DNA of 64,000 nt from Hormoscilla sp. GUM202 (GCA_005518205.2 RFFC02000023.1:63534-127533), one strand, 5' to 3'; numbered from the stretch's first letter, positions 10,266 through 19,525 are shown. Notes: generated from the letters alone by a model not told the origin. Numbers and translations are program-made.

Positions 10266-10574
10266 CCTAAATGACCGCCGACAGCCGGTTACTGGTAAAA
10301 CTGCTTCTAAAAGCGCGAGTAGAGTGAATGCTCTCGGTTGGCAGGTAATCCACTCGCCATCACGGAACCACACAAGGCTGACGGTAGAAGATTAGTCTCC
10401 TGTTGTACGCCACGGGATAAGAATGAAGAACAGGTTGCAAGGGGATAAAGGAGTAATCCTGATAAAGCCCTTTCCATGACAATGGACCTATTACCCAGGA
10501 GCCGTGTGCGGTGAAAGTCGCAAGCACGGTTTTGAAAGGGAGGGTTGGGAAGCGATTCCCAGCTCGACCCCAAC
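10266..10574 (+). mobile_element. Group II intron 3' fragment (domains IV-VI)
   Basis: Matches the 3' third of the intron at 47252-48154 ('ggttactggtaaaact', 'cacaaggctgacggtaga'). Domain V is plain at about 10500-10533 (gagccgtgtgcggtgaaag, then tcgcaagcacggtt). The 5' domains are missing, so it cannot splice. It abuts the RTX 3' flank. Confidence 0.8.
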
Positions 10575-10596
10575 CCAGAGCCTGAATGAACCGGCA

Positions 10597-10630
10597 AGTG
10601 CGTGAGTGCGTGAGTGCGTGAGTGCGCGAG
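10597..10630 (+). repeat. 8-bp tandem repeat (agtgcgtg, four units)
   Basis: Four direct copies of agtgcgtg, the last with one change, lying between the intron fragment and the Type ISP gene. Confidence 0.8.
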
Positions 10631-10700
10631 TACTGCCATTGTCCAACCAACAGACGGCGATAGAAGCAACTTTAGGAGATTCACTATAACAGAAAACGAC

Positions 10701-11921
10701 ATGAATTTGTTCGCAGAATACATTCAAGATATTGAAACCGCACTGAGAACGGGGAATGCAACGGAACACACCCACCGTCCGGCTTTGAAAAAACTAATAG
10801 AATCTTTTAATCCGGGTATAGTCGCTACCAACGAACCCAAGCGGATTAAATGCGGTGCGCCGGATTTTGTCATTAGTGAAGGACAATTAGTAAAGGGTTA
10901 TATTGAAGCTAAGGATGTCGGCGTTTCCCTGAATAAAGCTCAGAAAAGCGCCCAGATTACACGCTATGTTAAAGGTTTGGCAAATCTAATTTTAACAGAT
11001 TATCTGGAGTTTCGCTGGTACGTAGGCGGGGAAAACAGACTCACGGCCCGTCTGGCGGCGGTGGGAAAGAACGATCGATTAAAACTAGAGAGTTCCGGAA
11101 TTGAGCAAGTCTCCCAACTGCTGAGTCAATTTCTCCAAATTAGCACTCCCCAAGTAAACACACCCAAGGAGTTGGCCCAGCAGATGGCAAGTTTGGCACA
11201 ATTGATTAGAGATGCAATAAGTAGAGCCCTGGACGATCGGGATAAAGGGGGGATGCTGCGGGAACAACTGGAGTCGTTTCAGAAGGTATTGATTAAAGAT
11301 TTGACTAGCAATCAGTTTGCGGATATGTACGCCCAAACGATATGCTATGGGTTATTCGCAGCGCGGTGCAATACGGATAACCCGGAAAAATTTTCCCGGG
11401 AGACGGCGGCGTTTAAGCTTCCCAAAACTAACCCGTTTCTCCGCAGTATCTTTGGACAAAGCGTTCCTCTCACCAGCAACCCGGAGTTATTCCAGCGTTT
11501 GTGCCTAAAGGGAGGCCGTTTAGTCAACCTCCACCTGATGAAAACAACTGGCGCAGAACTTACTTCATATCCCCAACCGGGAGATAACAAAGTGGAGAAA
11601 GTTCACTACGATATCCCTAAATCCCCTCGTCGGGAATCTATAACCTCCCCATCAATGGGGACAGGAGGGGGATCTACAACAGGACGAGTCTGGATCAACA
11701 AAACCCAATATTTTGATGGCGTTCCCCCGGAAGTCTGGAATTTTTACGTTGGCGGGTATCAAGTTTGTCAGAAATGGCTGAAAGATAGGAAAGACAGAGT
11801 GTTAGAATATGACGATCTGACTCACTACCAAAACATTGTTGCTGCTTTGGCAGAGACTATTGAGCTGATGAAACAGATAGATGATATAATTTCAGAAAGT
11901 GGCGGGTTTCCCATTCATTAG
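10701..11921 (+). pseudogene. Type ISP restriction-modification enzyme with the central domains deleted
   Basis: The N-terminal ~190 residues match the nuclease part of Type ISP/LlaBIII-like enzymes ('NEPKRIKCGAPDFVI', 'GYIEAKDVGVSLNKAQKSAQ', 'LTDYLEFRWYVGGE'); the last ~90 match their target-recognition end ('RVWINKTQYFDGVPPEVWNF', 'YQVCQKWLKDRK'). Only ~406 residues remain where the family has about 1000 or more: most of the helicase and the N6-adenine methyltransferase motifs are absent, apparently by in-frame deletion around residue 280. Without the methylase the nuclease should be toxic or inactive, so it is scored as a pseudogene. ATG 10701 is chosen because homology starts there; upstream codons overlap the 8-bp repeat. 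Confidence 0.75.
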
Positions 11922-11958
11922 AGGGTGTGGCGGCGATCCTGTAGCGTGGCATAGTTCT

Positions 11959-11990
11959 TAGGTTGGGTTTCGTTCGGAGACCCAACCTAC
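11959..11990. repeat. Intergenic inverted repeat (family D)
   Basis: taggttgggttt / cccaacctac hairpin. Related 33-bp copies lie at 12858-12890 and 13712-13744. A common type of dispersed cyanobacterial hairpin, possibly a terminator for the gene ending at 11921. Confidence 0.7.
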
Positions 11991-12058
11991 GGATGACTTA
12001 GTACACTGGATGGCCCAACTGCTTGAAATCACGGCGGTCTTAAAGGTTAAAACCAGTG

Positions 12059-12257
12059 CCCCACCGTTGGGGTTTAAAATGTCTCCGTTGAGGTTTTAAA
12101 CCTCTCGGTTGGGGTTTAAAACCTCTCGGTTGGGGTTTAAAACCTCTCGGTTGGGGTTTAAAACCTCTCGGTTGGGGTTTAAAACCTCTCCGTCGGGGTT
12201 TAAAACCTCTCCGTCGGGGTTTAAAACTTCGACCTTGGGGTTTAAAACCTCTCCAGA
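12059..12257. repeat. 21-bp tandem repeat array (family F), array 1
   Basis: About nine units of 21 bp with core ggtttaaaacc, a perfect palindrome, and spacer tctcggttgg. Both strands stay open (heptapeptide GFKTSRL on +, RGFKPQP on -). The left flank (ccagtgccccaccgttgg) is shared, inverted, with the array at 55284-55790. No gene was recognised from 11922 to 12589 other than this array. Confidence 0.85.
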
Positions 12258-12589
12258 GGCCCCAGGGCCGTTTCATTCTTCCCGGCCACCCACGACGAAG
12301 GTTCAAGATCGTTTAGGCCATTCGGACAGATTAAAGTTAAGAGGGACCAGGGCGCAACCGGTGCCAGTTAAAGTTGGGTGTAGGGCCACGGCAGCGGTTC
12401 GACTAGCGCTACGGGCACTTCCTAGACGCTAATCGCCAGAAGTAACATCTGCGAATTTACTCACATTATTTCTGATGCCGTGCCCCTACCGATGCCGTAC
12501 AGCTACAACATATTCTAACCAAAGTCGCACAGTTTAGTAGAATAGAAAATGTTATAATTGCTGTAATAACTCAGGAGGCTAAGACTGGT

Positions 12590-12835
12590 ATGAGCGTAGT
12601 CATTGACAACGAAATCATAGAAAGAATCGGGATGTCAGAAACAGAGTTAAAGCGGGAAATTGCGATTTATCTGTTTAGAGAAAAAAAGTTAACCATAGGA
12701 CGTGCCAGTGAGTTTGCGGGCATGAATTTAATTCAGTTCCGGCGCTTGCTAGCTAGTCGCCGAATTTCCCTCGGTTACGGGGTGCGCGAGTTTAGAGAAG
12801 ACATCAAAACATTGCAGGAAATGGGACGGTTATGA
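12590..12835 (+). CDS. UPF0175 family small protein (antitoxin-like)
   Basis: 81 residues, 'AIYLFREKKLTIGRASEFAG' then 'FRRLLASRRISLGYG', the UPF0175 signature with a predicted DNA-binding helix. Family members often precede a PIN-domain (DUF3368) toxin, but none follows on this strand; a different PIN module lies convergent at 12986. A good AGGAGG ribosome-binding site sits about 12 bp before the ATG. Probably an orphan antitoxin. Confidence 0.75.
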   Translation: MSVVIDNEIIERIGMSETELKREIAIYLFREKKLTIGRASEFAGMNLIQFRRLLASRRISLGYGVREFREDIKTLQEMGRL

Positions 12836-12857
12836 TAAAATCGCTTCAACAGAGTCC

Positions 12858-12890
12858 GTAGGTTGGGTTGAGGAACGAAACCCAACCTAC
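12858..12890. repeat. 33-bp inverted repeat (family D)
   Basis: gtaggttgggtt / aacccaacctac. Same sequence at 13712-13744. It lies between two convergent genes and could terminate either. Confidence 0.8.
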
Positions 12891-12985
12891 ATTAGGCGAT
12901 CGACAATTCAGAACTCGTATCCCCTGGCTACCCAATAGTGCCAGTCCGCGATCGCATCTGCTGTTTCGGGATCGACATTTACCAT

Positions 12986-13405
12986 TTACCCATCAACAAC
13001 TACCAACTCTACACCGCAGCGAGTTGCCGCTTCTGCCAACCGGGTATCAAGTGTTGCCAGCGGTAATTTCAATCGTAATGCTAGCTCTAAATATGCTGCA
13101 TCGTAAGCTGCTAAACCTTCCTGTCGTCCTAGTATTAATGTTGACGAAAGGGCATTACTATCTGTAGCTTCGTCAACGTAAATTAACAGTGAATTTAACA
13201 ACTCAATAGCTATATTTGATTGCTCCTGAGTCATGCGATTACGTCGTTCAGCGACCAGTAAAGTATTAGCAATTTCTAGGGACCAAATTCCTGGGACGAA
13301 TGCTTGCGACACTGGCATCATTGCCAGTATCGCATTAGCATAATCGTCATTTTCATCCAATAAACACCAACTAATTGCTACAGAACAATCCAAGACAAAC
13401 TGCAT
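12986..13405 (-). CDS. PIN-domain toxin of a VapC type
   Basis: 139 residues. Acidic residues of the PIN RNase fold are present: 'FVLDCSVAISW' at the start, 'SLEIANTLLVAERR' in the middle, and 'LAAYDAAYLELALRLKLPLA' followed by 'TLDTRLAEAA'. The start codon overlaps the stop of the upstream antitoxin (TAATG), so the pair is translationally coupled. The toxin would cleave RNA; the antitoxin would bind it and repress the operon. Confidence 0.85.
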   Translation of the reverse strand: MQFVLDCSVAISWCLLDENDDYANAILAMMPVSQAFVPGIWSLEIANTLLVAERRNRMTQEQSNIAIELLNSLLIYVDEATDSNALSSTLILGRQEGLAAYDAAYLELALRLKLPLATLDTRLAEAATRCGVELVVVDG

Positions 13406-13677
13406 TAAAACCTTCGCCCCTCTTCAATCATTTCCCGAATTGAATCTTTATCCAATGCCACTTCTTTCCCAAGTTGTCGCATTCGGAAAATTGCTTCAGT
13501 AATTGATTCTTTAGTAGTCAACTTTCCCCAAGCATTATACCGTGGTTTAGTTTCTACAGATGATAACGGCTGCACAACCACCACCACCTCAACAGAAGTA
13601 TCATGAAAATCAGTTGGCATCACGATTTGCAAAATGCCATCTGTGCCAATATGCGCAATGTGCTTCATTGTTTCCAT
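13405..13677 (-). CDS. Antitoxin partner of the PIN toxin
   Basis: 90 residues, acidic and Met-rich, ending 'LDKDSIREMIEEGRRF', which resembles C-terminal toxin-wrapping helices. The family is not certain; the assignment rests on the one-base overlap with the PIN gene and on size. The N-terminal part ('HIGTDGILQIVMP') may form a beta-rich DNA-binding domain. Confidence 0.7.
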   Translation of the reverse strand: METMKHIAHIGTDGILQIVMPTDFHDTSVEVVVVVQPLSSVETKPRYNAWGKLTTKESITEAIFRMRQLGKEVALDKDSIREMIEEGRRF

Positions 13678-13711
13678 ATCAGACTCCAGAAAATCATATA
13701 CAAAAGACTCC

Positions 13712-13744
13712 GTAGGTTGGGTTGAGGAACGAAACCCAACCTAC
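13712..13744. repeat. 33-bp inverted repeat (family D)
   Basis: Same as 12858-12890. It lies in the spacer upstream of the antitoxin operon and downstream of the DUF5989 gene. Confidence 0.8.
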
Positions 13745-13772
13745 AATCGCAGGTCCGATTATCCATAAGATA

Positions 13773-13937
13773 TCAAAAGATAGTATAGATAAACGGAGCA
13801 ATAACAGAAGCCTGACTGAGGACAATCAAGGCCCCAACCATGACTAAACTGATAATCAAAGGTAATAACCAATACTTTTTGCGTTCCCGCAGAAATTCCC
13901 AGAGGTCCTTAAACAAATCAACAGTAGTTTCCCACAT
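13773..13937 (-). CDS. DUF5989 / SxtK-like small membrane protein (54 aa)
   Basis: Reads 'MWETTVDLFKDLWEFLRERK', a hydrophobic segment ('LIISLVMVGALIVL') and ends 'IAPFIYTIF'. This is the short partner found after SxtJ-family genes, including saxitoxin clusters, usually next to a carbamoyltransferase. Its ATG overlaps the SxtJ stop as TAATG. Intact, but its upstream operon is destroyed. Confidence 0.85.
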   Translation of the reverse strand: MWETTVDLFKDLWEFLRERKKYWLLPLIISLVMVGALIVLSQASVIAPFIYTIF

Positions 13938-14084
13938 TAGAAAGGTCGCTCCATAGTTTCTCTAGTTCTCATTTTAGAGGGAATGCTATAGGACTCGACA
14001 TGGAGCTTCCACTCTCGACCCATCGGATCGCTACCCATCATCCGCCTGATGATTCCCATGGGCGTGAGGATCAGATAAAAGATA

Positions 14085-15025
14085 TTGTTATTTTAATTAA
14101 AAACGAGACAGAAGTAAGCTAAAATAAAAAGAGGATATTTTTAAGGATTGATAACAATGTCGTACAGTCTAGACTTAAGGCAAAAAGTTATAACTTATCT
14201 AGAGAATGGTGGCTCCATTACGAAGGCAGCGAAAATTTTTGGAATAGGACGAGCCACTATATACAGATGGTTAAATCGTCAAAACCTAGAGCCAACCAAG
14301 GTGGAACGACGTCAGAGAAAACTGGATTGGAAAGCATTAGAAAAAGATGTCCAAGAAAATCCTGATGCCAAATTGATAGAGAGAGCTAAAAAATTTGGAG
14401 TCCACCCGACTGCTATCTGGTATGCACTCAACAAAATACAAATTACCCGAAAAAAAAAAGAACTCCGGTATCGAGAAAGAAACAGAGAAGAAAGAATAAA
14501 GTATTATAGAATTTTGCCTTATCAAAATGTATGGAAGTGAAAGTCTTGTATTCATTGATGAGTCAGGGTTTGAGGATATTCAGTCTTGTATTTATGGATG
14601 GTCGAAAAAAGGTAAAAAATGGAGAAAAACAAGGGAAACGGGGAACCAGAGAAAATTTAGTAGCAGGACGAAGAAAAAAAGAAAAAGATTTAATTGCGCC
14701 AATGTTATTTAGAGGTAGTCTAAATGCTGATGGATTTGAAGGTTGGTTAGTAAAATATTTATTACCCGAATTAAAAATTATTTCAATATTAATCATGGAC
14801 AATGCACCTATTCATAGAAAGAACGTGATTAGAGATTTAGTAGAGTCAGCAGGTCATAAAGTATTATTTTTGCCAAAATACTCTCCCGACCTCAATGATA
14901 TTGAGCATGATTTTAGTGCCTTAAAGAGAGCCAGAATGTATGCACCTGTAGGCACATCTTTGGATGAAGTTATCCGGGATTATTGTGCTATTTAGTGCTG
15001 TTTTCATTCTTATTTAAAACAACTA
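14085..15025 (+). mobile_element. IS630-family insertion sequence (941 bp)
   Basis: Bounded by TA at 14083-14084 and 15026-15027. The ends match as imperfect inverted repeats of about 25 bp (GTTATTTTAATTAAAAACGA against GTTGTTTTAAATAAGAATGA). Inserted in the SxtJ-family gene. Confidence 0.85.
14157..14995 (+). pseudogene. IS630 transposase with two frameshifts
   Basis: N-terminal HTH part 'SYSLDLRQKVITYLENGGS' and 'AAKIFGIGRATIYRWLNRQ', then the DDE core: 'VFIDESGF', 'ILIMDNAPIHR', 'LPKYSPDLNDIEHDFSALKR'. The frame changes near 14530 and again near 14640, so three frames are needed to read the whole enzyme. Some IS630 members use a single shift, but two make this copy probably dead. Confidence 0.8.
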
Positions 15026-15240
15026 TAATCCCCAAAATCAACCGGGTGTTAATCCATCCCAAGACTAGCCCAATGCGCATCCAGACTTGGTAGACTGGAT
15101 CGAGGCTTTGGGGTGCTAACAATGCCCAAACCCAGAATATGACCGCGGGTATCCAGGGCCAAAGGGGTAAAGCATGACGCCATAACAAGGGTCCGACGAT
15201 CCCAAATACTAGCGCTATCATCAAGCCGAAGATTAGTCCA

Positions 15241-15442
15241 AAGTCAATTCTTCAGGAACAGTCGCCAGCGCCTCTTCATACAGCAAGGCGGCTAGAGCTT
15301 GGCTATAGGCTTTAATTTTGACCAACTTCTCAGGATTCATGGTTTTAGAGCGTTCAAATGTTTAGGGATTATCTCAGTCTAACATCATCTCGTCAGTTCA
15401 TAAACTAAGCCAAAATACTCATTACAAAACTGGGATGCACCC
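15241..15442 (-). mobile_element. ISKra4 left-end remnant
   Basis: Starts with the terminal repeat gggtgcatccca (15442 inward) and encodes the family's N-terminal frame ('MNPEKLVKIKAYSQALAALL', stopping at 'EELTLD'). It is fused to the SxtJ-family gene; the rest of the element is deleted. Confidence 0.8.
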
Positions 15443-15745
15443 GATAAGATATAAGATTCGTTTAGTATTGATAAATATGGCCGTGACTGCTATAATCATT
15501 TCTGGTCTAAATTTGTTGAGCAGCACCGGACTATTTGTGAGTTTTGTGCAAAAATCACAAGTTCGTTCGTGAAGGAGAAAGTGAAAACTAATTTACATAA
15601 TTACGATAATAATAGAGAATTGATGAAAGTATACTATCGAGAATTCTCTGCTCGGCAAGGATCGCCCCCTGCAGTTGGGAGGCTATATCCATCTGCTACA
15701 CCAAACCCCAAACGCTTCTGGAGTATGCTTCCATAGCCAATCAAC
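15443..15745. other. Non-coding stretch, nothing recognised
   Basis: AT-rich sequence without a convincing open frame on either strand. Probably remnant DNA between the ISKra4 end and the miniature element. Confidence 0.5.
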
Positions 15746-15882
15746 GGCACTGGTTCAGTTTGATTAACAAAACTGCTGAAACCCTTACAGAGCAGGTGTT
15801 TCTGCCATAGAGGATAAAACAGCTATATCCCTTACTGGGTGAGGGTTTCAGGCGATCCTTTTAATTAGACTGAACCAGTGCC
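15746..15882. mobile_element. 137-bp miniature element with 8-bp target duplication
   Basis: Inverted ends ggcactggttcagt / actgaaccagtgcc and the 8-bp repeat caatcaac on both sides (15738-15745, 15883-15890). The ends and the 8-bp duplication resemble IS6-type elements. No coding capacity. Confidence 0.75.
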
Positions 15883-15945
15883 CAATCAACCGGACAGGGA
15901 TTTAGTCCAGGGTAGCTACTGATCGTGCCCACCACAACTGGTTTA

Positions 15946-15992
15946 TTCATAAGCAAATATAAAAATAATTTTGCACAAATACTTATGATGTA
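15946..15992. repeat. 32-bp solo element end shared with 23829-23860
   Basis: The 32 bases at 15954-15985 (starting caaatataaaaataatttt) recur exactly at 23829-23860. The outer part TAAGTA..CAAAA.TAATT in reverse resembles the ends of the family E miniature elements. Confidence 0.6.
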
Positions 15993-16057
15993 GACCATTC
16001 CGCATCTGGTGAGAATGTGTAATTTTCCGTTTTCAGAGCGGGTGCTGGCGGTAGATA

Positions 16058-16141
16058 GTAGAAGTCTATCGAGAGGATATCCTGAAACTCCAGGATGCGA
16101 TCGAGCGCGACCTGTCAAAATGGCTAGAAGTTGATTATTAA
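16058..16141 (+). pseudogene. C-terminal remnant of a sulfotransferase
   Basis: Only 27 codons: 'VEVYREDILKLQDAIERDLS', ending 'KWLEVDY'. This resembles the extreme C terminus of bacterial sulfotransferases. It lies 19 bp before another sulfotransferase gene, so the two were probably neighbours before deletion. Confidence 0.5.
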
Positions 16142-16160
16142 CCTGAGGAGAAATTGTAAC

Positions 16161-17042
16161 ATGATTCGTGAGACAACAAAGAAAGGAATTAAAAGATCGT
16201 TATCATTTTTCCGTTACAAATTGGAGCGATTAGATTCAAGTTCATCCATCACCAAATTTTTACTATACACCCTCGAACGCCAGAAAAACGTACCAAAACT
16301 TAAGACTGATGATGTATTTCTTGTTTCTTATCCTAGGTCAGGAAACACTTGGGTAAAAACTATCGTCGCTCACATTCTTTATCCGCACGATCGCATCTAT
16401 TCGCTAAATAATTTAAATCGGCTAGTACCAGAGATTAATATGTATGAGAGCGGGATCGATAGTGACAATGAATATAGCAATCCTAGAGTCATTAAAACTC
16501 ATAGCTCCTTTCCCTTTAGACAGGGAAGACAAAATTCAGCTCTCTATTCCCAAGTTATATATATCGTCAGACATCCCTTCGACGTGATTCGTTCGTTTCA
16601 CCATTATAATAGTTACGGAAACCCAAAACTGACAATTGAGGAAACCGTGTGTAGCGTAACTATGGGACATAATCAATGGGGTTTATGGGGTTCGTGGCAA
16701 GATCATGTTTTGTCATGGAAAGTGGCGGAAAAAAATTCCCAGATGCTCTTCATTCGCTATGAAGATATGAGGGTAAAAACCACTGACTATATCAGGTAAA
16801 TTGCTAAGTTCCTGGGAGTAACACTGACGGTGGAAGAGGCTGAATTTATCCGGGAAAAGTCTTCCATTAAGGCGATGATCGAGATGGAGAAGAGGGGATC
16901 GAGAAGACCAGGTTTCGAGTTTGTCAGACGCCAAGAAGATAGAAGAATTTTCAAACAGGATCTGACTCCGGAAATTAAAGACTTTATTACAGAGCAGTGT
17001 GGATATGCCATGAGCTTGTTTGATTACAGCACAGATCGATAA
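16161..17042 (+). pseudogene. Sulfotransferase with an in-frame stop codon
   Basis: Sulfotransferase domain with the PAPS 5'-phosphosulfate loop 'VSYPRSGNTWVKTIVAHIL' and the 3'-phosphate motif 'YIVRHPFDVIRSFHHY', plus 'LFIRYEDM'. Translation is stopped by TAA at 16797-16799, yet the same frame continues with the expected C-terminal text ('AKFLGVTLTVEEAEFI' to 'MSLFDYSTDR'). A single substitution explains this. ATG 16161 follows 'gaggagaaattg'. It would transfer sulfate from PAPS to a sugar or small molecule; the broken glycosyltransferase next door suggests surface polysaccharide work. Confidence 0.8.
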
Positions 17043-17053
17043 CCGCGACCAGC

Positions 17054-17739
17054 CTAGGGTAATGGTGGTAGCATTTCACTATCAACGTGGCTGAGAATTT
17101 TGGCAATTATACTCTCCCAGGAGAACTGACGTACAACCTCCATTCCCCGATTTTTCGGGCCGTCTGCGGCCCGATCGTACCATTCTACTTTTCTGGGATG
17201 GGTCTGTAATACCTGTCGGAGACATTGGGCGAACTGGACAGGATTATCTGGCTCGCACCAGGCTGCAACTACACCTGAAGACTTAAACTCCATCAAGGGG
17301 GGAATCTCTGTGGCCGCGATCGGGGTTCCCGAAGCCATGTAAAAAACTTCAGGGGAGAAGGGTGGGCCAAAACATCAGCAGCTTGCAGCAAACTCGCGAG
17401 TTGACTGTGCTGGATGTAGCCGAGAAACTTAACGTTACTCAGTTGCTTGTCTCTAACTTGCGAGTCTGTAGTTTTTTTAACAGAGCTATTCCCAAGGTGG
17501 TCGGTTTCGGTCTGAGAACATAGATAGTTTTTGCCCGCCACCGTTATAATCGGTATTTTAGCAGCAGCCAGATCCCGGGGAGCTTCTCCAAACAGAAAAC
17601 CTACTATCTCTACTTCATGCTCTAGCTTTTGCAGCGCTTCCGCTAGCAAAAATGTCCGCACTGCTCCACCCCATCTCCCGGGGGTGTGGTCAAAAACAGT
17701 TGGTACGGGGAGATTCTCGCGGGGTGCAGGGCGAAGCAT
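17054..17739 (-). pseudogene. GT4-type glycosyltransferase with internal deletion and frameshift
   Basis: N-terminal part 'FDHTPGRWGGAVRTFLLAEA', then a jump to the donor-binding half 'NVKFLGYIQHSQLASLLQAA', 'DVLAHPSP', and in another frame 'MASGTPIAATEIPPLMEFKS'. About 150 residues in the middle are missing and the frame shifts near 17340. Not functional. Confidence 0.7.
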
Positions 17740-17921
17740 TCGGAGAGTCCATCTATCAAGTTATGTCATAATTTGCGCAAGAATGCCAGTCGCCCCTACA
17801 GGGGTAACCGACAGCTGGGAGGGCCCATAAACGATCAACGGGTTTTGACCACACCCATCTCCCGGCCCCGGCAACCGATAGGTCGCTGACGACTATGGAA
17901 ACTTTTTTTGTTGCTGCTTCA

Positions 17922-18128
17922 TCAGTCAGTCAACTTCACTGAAGCTTCTGTTTGGAGGGAGTCGAACACGCGATTGATTTGATGCTTTTCTTGGTCGGTA
18001 ATCTTGTTGGATAGAATTGCTGAGGTAAGCATCTGATGCTGCTCCCGCGATATCTGACCGCTAGCCATAATCTGTCCGGTCATCTGTAAATAGTCTAAAC
18101 TGGGTTGGTTCTGGGCAACTCTTGGCAT
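17922..18128 (-). CDS. Small conserved cyanobacterial protein (68 aa)
   Basis: Reads 'MPRVAQNQPSLDYLQMTGQI' and 'ISREQHQMLTSAILSNKITD', with a helical C-terminal part. Similar short proteins are common in cyanobacteria, function unknown. The frame is open ten codons further upstream to a TTG at 18158, but ATG 18128 fits the conserved region better. Confidence 0.65.
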   Translation of the reverse strand: MPRVAQNQPSLDYLQMTGQIMASGQISREQHQMLTSAILSNKITDQEKHQINRVFDSLQTEASVKLTD

Positions 18129-18216
18129 ACTTAAATAGTTTATCCTAATGGTGGACAACTTGTGCTCAGAAAAGTTTAAATGATTGTTTTAGGCGCGATA
18201 TTGGAGGTAGTTGGCT

Positions 18217-18990
18217 ATGCAGGTTCACCGGTTGAGGGCCCTTTCTGATAATTATATCTTTTTGCTGCACGACCCCGAGCAGCAGCAGGCGGCAGTTGTG
18301 GACCCGGCAGAGGCGACACCAGTACGGCGCTGTCTGCAAGAACTGGGTGCTGATTTGGTGGCGATTTTTAATACCCACCATCATAGCGACCATGTGGGGG
18401 CGAACCACCAGCTACTACAGCAGTTCCCAGCTGTTTGCGTGTATGGAGGGGCCGACGATCGAGGTAGAATTCCCCGACAGCAGGTGTTTTTGCAAGAGGG
18501 CGATCGCGTCGAGTTTGCCAAACGTACTGCCGAGGTCTTGTTTGTCCCCGGACATACCCGCGCCCATATAGCTTACTATTTTCCCCCCACTGCTGAGGCA
18601 GAAACTGGAGAATTATTCTGTGGGGATACCCTGTTCGCCGGTGGTTGTGGCAGGCTATTTGAAGGCACACCAACTCAAATGGTAGCATCTCTGAGCAAGC
18701 TGCGGGACTTACCGGATCGTACCCGCGTCTGGTGCGCCCATGAATATACTCTGAAAAACCTCAAGTTTGCCTTGACTGTGGATGGTAATAACCCAGATAT
18801 ACTGGAACGCTTTGCCGCTGTCAAGGCAGCCCGCCAGCAGCAGCAGGCGACGGTACCCTCCCTACTGGGGGTCGAGAAGCTAACAAATCCTTTTTTGCGT
18901 TGGGACCAACCGGCGTTGCAAGCAGCAGTAAAGGGTAACTCCCCAGTCCAGACTTTTGGGCGTCTGCGGGGCATGAAAGACCGGTTCTAG
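18217..18990 (+). CDS. gloB: Hydroxyacylglutathione hydrolase (glyoxalase II)
   Basis: 257 residues. Metallo-beta-lactamase fold with the metal motif 'FNTHHHSDHVGANHQ', 'FVPGHTRAHIAYYF', 'GDTLFAGGCGRLFEGTP' and 'VWCAHEYTLKNLKFA', and the typical C-terminal helices. It hydrolyses S-lactoylglutathione to D-lactate and glutathione in the cytoplasm, the second step of methylglyoxal detoxification. ATG 18217 ('MQVHRLRALSDNYIFLLHD') is the family start; two further codons upstream would need a TTG. Intact. Confidence 0.93.
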   Translation: MQVHRLRALSDNYIFLLHDPEQQQAAVVDPAEATPVRRCLQELGADLVAIFNTHHHSDHVGANHQLLQQFPAVCVYGGADDRGRIPRQQVFLQEGDRVEFAKRTAEVLFVPGHTRAHIAYYFPPTAEAETGELFCGDTLFAGGCGRLFEGTPTQMVASLSKLRDLPDRTRVWCAHEYTLKNLKFALTVDGNNPDILERFAAVKAARQQQQATVPSLLGVEKLTNPFLRWDQPALQAAVKGNSPVQTFGRLRGMKDRF

Positions 18991-19066
18991 CCCCAGGGTT
19001 GCATAGGTGCGACAAATTTCGTTAGGATAGAATGCTTTACCATAAGGTTACTGAGAAGAAAAGAAT

Positions 19067-19525
19067 ATGGCCAAACGCATTCAAGTGGTTTTGAACCAGG
19101 ATGTCAGAAAGTTAGGTAAGTCTGGCGACCTGGTGGAAGTGGCCCCAGGCTATGCCCGCAACTATCTGGTCCCGAAAAATATGGCGGTTCGCGCCACTAA
19201 AGGCGCGATCTCTCTTGTGGAGATCCGCAAGGAGAAAGAACGCCAGCGTTTGTTGGCGGAAAAGGAAGAGGCCCAGTCCCGCAAAATTGCCCTGGAAACG
19301 ATCGGGCGCTTCACGGTCCGCAAGCAGGTGGGCGAAGAGGATGCGATCTTTGGTACGGTGACGGACCGGGAAGTGGTAGAAGTGATTTTGGAAGCTACTG
19401 GTCAGGAAATAGACCGCAGGGGCATTACTGTACCGGATATTGGCAAGCTGGGCTTCTACACGGCTGAAATTAAGTTGCATCCTGAGGTGACGGCCTCTGT
19501 AGAAATTCAGGTGGCACCCCTTTAG
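19067..19525 (+). CDS. rplI: 50S ribosomal protein bL9
   Basis: 152 residues, full length: 'KRIQVVLNQDVRKLGKSGDL', 'VEVAPGYARNYLVPKNMA', then the long connecting helix and the C-terminal domain ending 'VASVEIQVAPL'-like text. Binds 23S rRNA domain V at the L1 side of the 50S subunit. Precedes dnaB, a conserved cyanobacterial arrangement. Confidence 0.97.
   Translation: MAKRIQVVLNQDVRKLGKSGDLVEVAPGYARNYLVPKNMAVRATKGAISLVEIRKEKERQRLLAEKEEAQSRKIALETIGRFTVRKQVGEEDAIFGTVTDREVVEVILEATGQEIDRRGITVPDIGKLGFYTAEIKLHPEVTASVEIQVAPL

Larger units (their letters stand above)
13937..15242 (-). pseudogene. SxtJ-family membrane protein, cut by IS630 and truncated at its 5' end
   Basis: Two pieces: 15242-15026 ('VYQVWMRIGLVLGWINTRLI') and 14084-13937 ('TPMGIIRRMMGSDPMGREWK', ending 'ETMERPF'). 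Removing the IS630 and one TA restores 'LGIIFYLILTPMG' exactly in frame. The N terminus runs directly into an ISKra4 remnant (15241-15442), so the original start and any upstream carbamoyltransferase gene are gone. Role unknown; the family accompanies SxtI-type carbamoyltransferases. Confidence 0.8.

Noticed and set aside
10080..10775. Overlapping small ORFs on the - strand (also 25800-26490, 31680-32860, 47440-48110)
   Set aside because: All lie in structured group II intron RNA; none has reverse transcriptase or maturase motifs.
12040..12306. Open frames on both strands through the 21-bp repeats, also at 55369-55812
   Set aside because: They exist only because a 21-bp unit without stops is repeated; no homology or ribosome-binding site. 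Annotated as repeats.
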